Source: an uncultured euryarchaeote (GTDB lineage Archaea > Thermoplasmatota > Poseidoniia > Poseidoniales > Thalassarchaeaceae). Taken from it: a stretch of 6,565 nucleotides of DNA. Positions 1 through 5,498 of this stretch are shown here, piece after piece. The notes under the pieces were generated by a model. The model was not told the DNA's origin. It searched no databases and saw only the letters and a list, made by a program, of their open reading frames with translations. Where the stretch lies: the NCBI GenBank assembly GCA_937876055.1, contig CALEIW010000096.1:1-6565 (forward strand), read 5' to 3'. A program made the position numbers and the translations under genes. Positions within the stretch are counted from its first letter, which is position 1. Every line of letters begins with the position of its first letter.

Positions 1-1
1 A

Positions 2-862
2 CTGCTTGAGTCGGAGCCTTTCACGTCGGTGGCTCCCAGTCTGAACCGAGCTGTTTCTGGTTTCAAAGGACACAATGGTCCTGTGATGTTGCTGGCAGCT
101 CCATCTCTTATTGGAGCGCTTTCTATTGCACCTATTGAAGCAGCCTTACTCGACCTAGGTTTACCCTATCGCCGTCGATTCAAATTGGAGTCTCCCTCCG
201 ATGGTTCTTGGATTCACATATTAGGGCCTGCTCAAGACTCAGGCCCGCAATACATCTCAGAACCCCCTCGCCTCAGTCTTGGATTGGCTCTCGTCGATGG
301 ATTGGTTTCTTCATCGGGGGACGCTAGAAGAGGGCCACTTACCACAGTGGCCCAAGCTCATGCAATCGCTCAATCATTGGCTCCTGAGGGCCCCCGGGTT
401 CGGAGATTACGCCCCTGGTTAATTTCTGGGAATTGGTTACATTCAGCGCTAGATACAACTTACGATCCGGTTTTCACCGCACTTAGGGACATTCTAGTTG
501 AAGAAGGCAGTGTTAGAATTGCTACAATGCCCGAAGTCCCTTCAATCGAATTATCCAATACACCTTGGATAGAACAATTGGCTCTAGAGGCAGTATCTTC
601 TAAATGGCCGGATTTAGATATGGAAGGTAGGGCTAGAGCCCTTTCGCATCTGATGCGTCCAGCACTGTCTCGCTCAACACCTTCAACGGCTAGAATGGAA
701 GAATTGGGCTGGCATAGAGTGATTGGGCCAAATTGGGATTCAGATTTAGCATCGGAAATCCTCAGAGCCGCTAGACTTTGGAAACAAGGCTCTGCTAATC
801 TAGCAGCGCATTCTCTCGTTGACTCATTATTAGGGACAGGGAGATCTCCAAAATCAGAATAA
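2..862 (+). CDS. Hypothetical protein, 5'-partial; possibly a degenerate DHH/RecJ-like protein
   Basis: I do not recognise this protein with certainty. The frame is open from the left edge of the window to a TAA at 860-862. A GTG at 29 could start a 277-residue protein, but the nine codons before it are also open and no ribosome binding site is seen, so the gene probably begins outside the window. Numbering from that GTG, residues 18-51 (strand, then Pro-Ser-Leu-Ile-Gly, a small-residue helix, then GLPYRRRF) have the spacing of DHH-phosphoesterase motif I (D-x-D-G, helix, strand). The metal-binding Asp positions would be Ser26 and Ile28, so any such enzyme would be inactive. Archaea do carry inactive RecJ/Cdc45-like paralogs, but that link is inference only. 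The rest is mixed alpha/beta, with a helical C-terminal part (about 180-270). No signal peptide or membrane segment is seen. It converges on the minus-strand gene at 863 with no spacer. Confidence 0.75.
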   Translation: MLESEPFTSVAPSLNRAVSGFKGHNGPVMLLAAPSLIGALSIAPIEAALLDLGLPYRRRFKLESPSDGSWIHILGPAQDSGPQYISEPPRLSLGLALVDGLVSSSGDARRGPLTTVAQAHAIAQSLAPEGPRVRRLRPWLISGNWLHSALDTTYDPVFTALRDILVEEGSVRIATMPEVPSIELSNTPWIEQLALEAVSSKWPDLDMEGRARALSHLMRPALSRSTPSTARMEELGWHRVIGPNWDSDLASEILRAARLWKQGSANLAAHSLVDSLLGTGRSPKSE

Positions 863-2866
863 TCATTCTAGCCGTAATGTAGATTCGCAGCCACTACATT
901 CCAGCCTAAGTGGTCTAACATCAGATTCAACCGCATTAGAGACTCCACACTTTGGGCATTTAACCTGAGCACTGGCTCGTTTGCCTCTTTCGCGTCCCTC
1001 TGAAAAATCAGATCTTGGGGATACTAGTGCCACAGGGAAAACCAGTAACATGCTTGAAGATACAACTCCTAGGACAAATGGCATATCAAGGCCCAAGACA
1101 TACAATGCTAGAGAAAGGCCACCAAGAACCACCACTGTAAGCATCGTTGGAACCCTTGCTCGCCTCCTTGTCATTGCCATACCTAAGCCCAGAGCCAAAA
1201 CTAGCATGAAGACAGAAACCATCGCTGAAACCAATGGTGAATATAGAGCGCCACCGGTTGGCACAAACTCAACTCTGAAAGATTCCTCAGTATCTAGATC
1301 GCTCTCCTCTATTGTTACTATCTCAAAAATAATCCATCTTCGATGCTTAGCATTAATGTCTTCTGCCGCTACTCCTCCAAGACCCTGTAGAGCAGTAGAG
1401 CGAATTTGTACATCTAACTCAACCTTGGTGTACAAATCTTCATTACTTGGTCGGATGAAGGATTCGATCAATTGTTGTCTTTCACCAGCATTTATTTTGT
1501 GGGATGTGTCAATTCGAATAGTCACGCTCTCGGCACTAAAAGCCCTAGTGTGACCCAAATCGATTGTTATTTCAGTTGGTCCAAGATTTACTGGATTAAC
1601 TCCAAGAATCGACTCAGCATCTAGGTACAGTCCATTAGCGAAGAATGATTTCATATCTGAGGCAGAACCAACTAGATGGCTGTTTAATGCGGCAATTTCT
1701 GAATCGTCTACCTGTCCATTATTGTATTCAGCACTGGTAATACTATCAGAGTAGGTTCGTAGATTACGCCACCAACTATTGGAGGATAGACTATTGTTTC
1801 CAATATTGTCCAATCCCCATCTTACCCATTGAGACATTGCACCATCAAATTCTATTGTTACTTCTCTCTCAACCATATCTCCATCAAATTTAGCATTAAC
1901 ATCAACAAGTAAATTTGTTCCACCAGTTCTTAGAGGTTCAACAGCAGGATACCAGCCTCCTGTACCTCCGCTTCCTTCTCCTGCGACGATGTTGTATGTG
2001 CGATTTGCTTCTATTCTAAGGGCGGTTTGTGGAATGAGATGGAATGCGACCATGTATGATCCCGAATCTGCGGATTCTGGCATTTGCCAGGCGAAAGTAA
2101 CCTCAACTCCGTTATTTGTTGGTGTTGCAATTGGGCTATCGGGGATGGCATTACTAGCAACTACCATTCCTCCGGTGGATGCGGACCACATTCTATCTCC
2201 AAATCCAGACTTCAGAAGTATTGGGAAGTATACCAATCTCCCATTCACGCTTGGTTCTTTCATGTCGATACTAACTAAGGGGAACTTCATCGAAATTCTT
2301 CCAGTGAACTCATCAGTCCCCCAGATAAAGCGAATTCCAGCATCATCTCCAGGGCTAGAAAATGATAAACTTCTAACTGAGAAAGTCAATTTTATTTTAT
2401 CTCCAGAGCGAACTTCTCCTGCAAGAACCTCTACTGGAATCACTACTTCTCCCTCATTTGTGAGGAATAATCCTGCTCCGGCATCTCCCTCGAAGTAAGT
2501 ACTGCCAATATTAACTCCTATTGTGGCATTTATTTGGATTCCAGCAGCCGCTTCAACCTCATATGGAATACGGAATTCCCAAGTTGAATCGGGGTAATCT
2601 CCCTGTAATCCCCAATTTGTTTCCCAAGTGCCAATTTCGACTAGTCCTTGAATGGAGGGTGTAACAAATTTCTGGAATTCCTCATCAAGGTCGGAATCAA
2701 ATGGTGAAAGCGCTCCCTCATCAGCGCTACCAGTCAAAAATAGGTCAAAGTCCTGCGAAATGCAACAAGCACCATCTTCCTCAGCAGCTACTGGGGAATA
2801 TGGCATAATGACTAGCATAAGTAGTGCCACAATCAGCACTGCTCCACCCCTCTGAGGTGCCTGCAT
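863..2866 (-). CDS. Exported multi-domain membrane protein with three C-terminal TM helices and a cytosolic zinc ribbon
   Basis: Complete 667-residue protein of unknown function. Residues 1-28 form a Sec signal peptide: basic start, hydrophobic core about 9-21, likely cleavage after V-A-A28. Residues 29-540 form a long, acidic, beta-rich ectodomain with alternating hydrophobic strands, probably several Ig-like modules. A degenerate EF-hand-like loop lies at 379-390 (Asn383, Gly384, Asp387, Glu390, but Ala at the first position). Hydrophobic helices lie at about 542-565, 573-593 and 594-615. The basic TRRRAR stretch at 566-571 and the basic linker at 617-630 put the C-terminus in the cytosol. 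The end is a CxxC-x16-CxxC zinc ribbon (C637, C640, C657, C660). The ATG start is fixed by an in-frame TAA at 2885-2887, 18 nt upstream. No Shine-Dalgarno motif precedes it. The layout suggests a surface sensor or envelope protein, but no reaction can be assigned. Confidence 0.88.
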   Translation of the reverse strand: MQAPQRGGAVLIVALLMLVIMPYSPVAAEEDGACCISQDFDLFLTGSADEGALSPFDSDLDEEFQKFVTPSIQGLVEIGTWETNWGLQGDYPDSTWEFRIPYEVEAAAGIQINATIGVNIGSTYFEGDAGAGLFLTNEGEVVIPVEVLAGEVRSGDKIKLTFSVRSLSFSSPGDDAGIRFIWGTDEFTGRISMKFPLVSIDMKEPSVNGRLVYFPILLKSGFGDRMWSASTGGMVVASNAIPDSPIATPTNNGVEVTFAWQMPESADSGSYMVAFHLIPQTALRIEANRTYNIVAGEGSGGTGGWYPAVEPLRTGGTNLLVDVNAKFDGDMVEREVTIEFDGAMSQWVRWGLDNIGNNSLSSNSWWRNLRTYSDSITSAEYNNGQVDDSEIAALNSHLVGSASDMKSFFANGLYLDAESILGVNPVNLGPTEITIDLGHTRAFSAESVTIRIDTSHKINAGERQQLIESFIRPSNEDLYTKVELDVQIRSTALQGLGGVAAEDINAKHRRWIIFEIVTIEESDLDTEESFRVEFVPTGGALYSPLVSAMVSVFMLVLALGLGMAMTRRRARVPTMLTVVVLGGLSLALYVLGLDMPFVLGVVSSSMLLVFPVALVSPRSDFSEGRERGKRASAQVKCPKCGVSNAVESDVRPLRLECSGCESTLRLE
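876..900. repeat. Inverted repeat AATGTAG ... CTACATT downstream of the plus-strand gene
   Basis: Perfect 7-bp arms (876-882 and 894-900) are separated by 11 nt, beginning 14 bp after the plus-strand stop codon and lying inside the 3' end of the convergent gene, over its second zinc-ribbon CxxC. It could act as a 3'-end stem for the plus-strand transcript, but it is AT-rich with no T-run after it and may be chance. Confidence 0.25.
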
Positions 2867-2939
2867 ATTGAGGAGTGGCAGGCTTTACACCCTTGAATGC
2901 GACCCTTTCTGGATTCATTTGTTGGAGTTTTCATTATCT

Positions 2940-2956
2940 CGGCGCCGTAGGCGCCG
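2940..2956. repeat. GC-rich palindrome GGCGCC-GTA-GGCGCC (7-bp arms, 3-nt spacer)
   Basis: The plus strand reads C-GGCGCC-GTA-GGCGCC-G. The arms 2940-2946 and 2950-2956 are perfectly complementary around a GTA spacer. It lies 27 bp past the gltX stop codon and about 75 bp before the start of the membrane-protein gene. It could fold as an RNA hairpin at the end of the gltX message or act as a protein-binding operator. No poly-U follows on either strand, so a simple intrinsic terminator is not supported. Its core 9-mer GCCGTAGGC recurs in inverse orientation at 4707-4715. Confidence 0.65.
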
Positions 2957-2968
2957 CGTACATACGCG
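2955..2968. repeat. Second palindrome CGCGTA-CA-TACGCG (6-bp arms, 2-nt spacer)
   Basis: The perfect arms 2955-2960 and 2963-2968 flank a CA spacer. It shares bases 2955-2956 with the neighbouring palindrome, so the two stems cannot both form fully. The tiny spacer makes a DNA-level site for a dimeric regulator at least as likely as an RNA hairpin. Both are inferences. Confidence 0.5.
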
Positions 2969-2982
2969 AGACTGAATATTCT

Positions 2983-4725
2983 CTAACCGTGCAAAAATAG
3001 TAACTCAACAGGACCATTTTCGGGGACCTTCTCAATTTTTGCGAAACCCACCCTTTCTAACTGTAAGATTTCACCCTCAACTAAATCGATATTCTCGATT
3101 AGTCCTTCATCAATTCTAAACTCAGTTCCTAATGGAGTGGTTAGACGAGCCATTCGACTCTGATTTATTGGTAACCAATGCACTATAGTACGCTTGTCGC
3201 TTCTCTGCAAGGAGTTCACTATTGCCTGATTTTCCTTTATCAATACATCTGCGAAGTCCTTCAAACGTAATTTTTCGGAATAATCCCTATCTTCAATTAC
3301 AAATTCATCCGAAATTGTCCATTCACGAACTCCTTCAATTTCTCCGTGTGGGTGACGAGCAATTTGCAACTCATCTGGATGTTCTATTTCATCCATATTT
3401 AGTGACATATTTCTTGGATTTCTGACGAAGGTTCTCCTCTCACAAACCGAATCAATCACGGAAGAATTGAATGACTCAATTGTTTGCATTGATATTGAAA
3501 TATCCTTCTGGGTTAATCCAAGATCTAACCAGAAATCCCTGATGGCTTTAGATTCAAAACCTCGACGTTTCAATGCGGAAATAGTGGGTAAACGGGGGTC
3601 ATCCCACCCCTCAAATTTCCCATCAGCAATATCGACCTTCATCCCAGAAGTTGAGAATCCTCCAAACTCGTGTACCTTTACTCGACCCCAATATAGGGGT
3701 TCAGGATATTTCCATCCGAAGTGATTGTACAATAGAGTCTGTTTTCTTGTTGAATCCATCAAATCCTTACCTCTAACAATATGGGTCACTCCTTGAAGAT
3801 GATCTTCAATTGCACTTTGGAAATCTAGTAGTGGCCAGACTTTGTATAGGTCTCCGACCATTGGATGCGGGCTGTGTTGTATGCGTAAAGCGGGCCAATC
3901 ACGAAGCGCAGGATTGGGTAATTCTAGGTCAGTTTTGACCCTTACAACCGCCCCGCCTTCCTCTATACTACCATCATTCATCGACTGCCAATCTGAGAGA
4001 TTATTTTCCGTATTTTTTCCTCTACAAGGGCAGGGTTGTGAATTATCCCTGAGGTCCTTAAATTCTCCAGCACTACATCGGCACACGTAACCAAATCCGG
4101 ATTCAAGCATTTGTTTGGCATATTCAAGATAGATTGGCATTCTTTCACTGGCCCGAATAATAATGTCGGCAGGTCTGCCTGCAATCCATTCGTATTCTTC
4201 TTCTATCCAACCATAGGCTTCTGGTAGAGGTGGTTTTACTCTAGTATCTGTATCATCGTAACGTAAGACAACTTTACCAGAATACATCTTTGCGAATTCG
4301 GAATTAATCACAACTCCTCTGGAGTGTCCAATAGTAAGAGGTCCATTTGGATTAGGTGCAAAGCGTAAAATCACCTTCCCCTCAATCGCATTGGGAAGTG
4401 GTTTTAATCCAACTCTTTTCTGTTGTTTTTGTCTTTGCAAAGCTTCTGGATTCGTTGCAGCTAAGGATTCTCTAACAGCATCAAGACCATACTCTTTCGC
4501 CATTTGATTTGCGGCTTCTACCTCTTCTTCTACCAAGGATTTGAGATCCTTTGCTCTAGGCCTGAGGTCCGCTCTTTCACCTAATAAGCGACCTAGTACA
4601 GAACCGGATTGACCGGCCCCATCGTACTCAAGGGTATTTTGCATAGCATACTTTCGAACTGTATCTATGGTCTTTGAATCCCAGTCGGAATCTGCCATGC
4701 TATCGGGCCTACGGCCCGAAGTCAT
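2983..4725 (-). CDS. gltX: Glutamyl-tRNA synthetase, archaeal type
   Basis: Cytosolic class I synthetase that ligates glutamate to tRNA(Glu) using ATP. Archaeal members are usually non-discriminating and also make Glu-tRNA(Gln), which an amidotransferase converts. At 580 residues it has the normal archaeal length. Visible landmarks are an archaeal helical N-terminal region (about 20-100), the HIGH-type motif in RFAPNPNGPLTIGHSRG (121-137), DDTD (157-160), a probable zinc knuckle (C215, C217, C232, C234), NPALRDWPALRI (271-282), the KMSKS-equivalent FSTSGMK (357-363), GWDDPRLPT (373-381), and a beta-barrel anticodon-binding region from about 430 to the end, as in the archaeal GluRS/GlnRS group. 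The longest frame starts at an ATG that overlaps the rnhB stop (ATGA). Met10 (ATG at 4696-4698) is an equally good or better start, because residues 1-9 are encoded by a perfect palindrome. The KMSKS-like loop has Gly361 where related enzymes usually carry Lys. It is probably cotranscribed with rnhB. Confidence 0.97.
   Translation of the reverse strand: MTSGRRPDSMADSDWDSKTIDTVRKYAMQNTLEYDGAGQSGSVLGRLLGERADLRPRAKDLKSLVEEEVEAANQMAKEYGLDAVRESLAATNPEALQRQKQQKRVGLKPLPNAIEGKVILRFAPNPNGPLTIGHSRGVVINSEFAKMYSGKVVLRYDDTDTRVKPPLPEAYGWIEEEYEWIAGRPADIIIRASERMPIYLEYAKQMLESGFGYVCRCSAGEFKDLRDNSQPCPCRGKNTENNLSDWQSMNDGSIEEGGAVVRVKTDLELPNPALRDWPALRIQHSPHPMVGDLYKVWPLLDFQSAIEDHLQGVTHIVRGKDLMDSTRKQTLLYNHFGWKYPEPLYWGRVKVHEFGGFSTSGMKVDIADGKFEGWDDPRLPTISALKRRGFESKAIRDFWLDLGLTQKDISISMQTIESFNSSVIDSVCERRTFVRNPRNMSLNMDEIEHPDELQIARHPHGEIEGVREWTISDEFVIEDRDYSEKLRLKDFADVLIKENQAIVNSLQRSDKRTIVHWLPINQSRMARLTTPLGTEFRIDEGLIENIDLVEGEILQLERVGFAKIEKVPENGPVELLFLHG
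4703..4719. repeat. Palindrome TCGGGCC-GTA-GGCCCGA at the rnhB/gltX junction
   Basis: Perfect 7-bp arms (4703-4709 and 4713-4719) flank a 3-nt spacer that reads GTA on the coding (minus) strand. It lies right after the rnhB stop codon (4722-4724) and ends 4 nt before the alternative gltX start ATG at 4696-4698. In RNA it would form a strong GC-rich triloop hairpin. If gltX starts at Met10 the palindrome is intergenic and could control gltX translation or mark a processing site; if it starts at Met1 the palindrome encodes residues 3-8. It shares GCCGTAGGC with the palindrome after gltX. Confidence 0.65.
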
Positions 4726-5483
4726 GCATTTGACGCTTCTCTACCTGACCAGTCATCAAGTGACGATTGTACAACAGGTCCGCCTTGCTCCGACCGAATT
4801 GGAACAGGGGTCCCATGCAACTGTTGCCAAATATCAGATACGGTTGCCCAACTCCATCTTAGAGCGTCATGTGGTTTACCGTTCGAGAGCATCTTTTCTA
4901 CGGCTACTCGTGTAGTTTTATCCGAAGGGTATCCTGAACCAATTTCAATACCTGTTCGAGCAGCGATTTCTTCGATTGCTGAGTCTCTTGATACTTTTGC
5001 GAGAATTGAGGCACCTCCTGTCACAAGGTCTCTGGAATCCATGCCGTGTTCGGCCTCAATTTTCCACCCCCCCCAGTCCCTGCCTAATGATGTTTCAAGC
5101 CTCATTGCGAACCTCTTTTCATTTACATCACAAGCATCTGCACGAATTACTCCCGATTCAATAGACAAATCTGTAGCAATAATCGCCTCAGAAAATAAAT
5201 CGATTTCCAAACTATTCAAATCCGAACTTAGGCTGTTAATATCTATTCTTTTCGAGGAACAGAGAATTAACCCTGATTTCCAACTTCCATCCTCTATATT
5301 GCTATTAATTTCCTCGAAAATTCGAAGCCGTTCATTAGGTGAAAGATCCTTTGAATCCTTTACTTTTAATTCAGTTAATTGTTCGATATCATCTGCTGGG
5401 ATTGCTAATGCTGCAACTACTAAGGGTCCAATAACAGGCCCCCTGCCCGCCTCGTCGACACCAATGATCCAGTCACTGCCCAC
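4722..5483 (-). CDS. rnhB: Ribonuclease HII
   Basis: Cytosolic metal-dependent endonuclease that cuts the RNA strand of RNA/DNA hybrids and nicks at ribonucleotides embedded in DNA. The 253-residue sequence carries the family signature IGVDEAGRGPVIGPLV (7-22). The DEDD catalytic set is D10, E11, D116 (in RADACDV) and D167 (in SILAKVSRDSAI). KVKDSKDLS (40-48) and GSGYPSDKTT (182-191) are also family hallmarks. After the catalytic domain a tail of about 28 residues contains QSSLDDW (239-245), which resembles a PCNA-interacting (PIP) motif. The start is GTG at 5481-5483, placed 7 codons before the first motif as expected, with no Shine-Dalgarno upstream. It lies 15 nt after the upstream membrane-protein gene and its TGA overlaps the longest gltX frame as ATGA, so translation is probably coupled. 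An 8-G run encodes W-G-G around residues 137-139. Confidence 0.97.
   Translation of the reverse strand: MGSDWIIGVDEAGRGPVIGPLVVAALAIPADDIEQLTELKVKDSKDLSPNERLRIFEEINSNIEDGSWKSGLILCSSKRIDINSLSSDLNSLEIDLFSEAIIATDLSIESGVIRADACDVNEKRFAMRLETSLGRDWGGWKIEAEHGMDSRDLVTGGASILAKVSRDSAIEEIAARTGIEIGSGYPSDKTTRVAVEKMLSNGKPHDALRWSWATVSDIWQQLHGTPVPIRSEQGGPVVQSSLDDWSGREASNA
4749..4769 (-). other. PIP-box-like motif at the RNase HII C-terminus
   Basis: These codons encode QSSLDDW (residues 239-245 of 253), matching the Q-x-x-(hydrophobic)-x-x-(aromatic) pattern of PCNA-interacting peptides except that the second aromatic position is Ser246. Archaeal RNase HII enzymes, such as that of Archaeoglobus fulgidus, are known to bind PCNA through a C-terminal motif of this kind. 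Its position in a disordered-looking tail next to the stop codon fits. Binding itself is inferred. Confidence 0.6.
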
Positions 5484-5498
5484 AGAGCGCCGGTGGTA

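Larger units (their letters stand above)
2867..2982. other. Intergenic region between gltX and the membrane-protein gene
   Basis: This 116-bp gap is the only sizeable non-coding stretch. It must hold the 3' end of the gltX transcript and/or the promoter of the 863-2866 gene. On the minus strand I see two overlapping GC-rich palindromes (2940-2968), then an AT-richer stretch. I see no convincing archaeal BRE/TATA box at the expected distance from the start and no T-run after the palindromes. An 8-bp palindrome, GAATATTC (2974-2981), lies just past the gltX stop codon. Confidence 0.7.

Noticed and set aside
840..849. GGAGATCTCC, a perfect 10-bp palindrome near the end of the plus-strand gene
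   Set aside because: It has no spacer for a hairpin loop and lies inside coding sequence. It is not extended and is short enough to be chance.
981..1553. 190-codon plus-strand open frame opposite the membrane-protein gene
   Set aside because: It is antisense to a clearly real protein with a signal peptide, TM helices and a zinc ribbon. Its translation is Ser/Thr/Arg-rich low-complexity sequence with no domain.
1989..2498. 169-codon plus-strand open frame opposite the same gene
   Set aside because: Antisense shadow of the ectodomain coding region, with no recognisable motif and no start signal.
2940..2968. Intrinsic (bacterial-style) terminator after gltX
   Set aside because: The stems are GC-rich, but neither strand has a T-run after them. 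Archaeal termination normally relies on T-rich tracts, which are missing here.
2974..2981. GAATATTC as a TATA box for the 863-2866 gene
   Set aside because: It lies about 110 nt upstream of the start codon, in front of the GC-rich palindromes, and has no clear BRE beside it. A short AT palindrome here is likely chance.
3978..4184. 68-codon minus-strand frame inside gltX
   Set aside because: Out-of-frame overlap wholly within the conserved GluRS catalytic region. No supporting signal.
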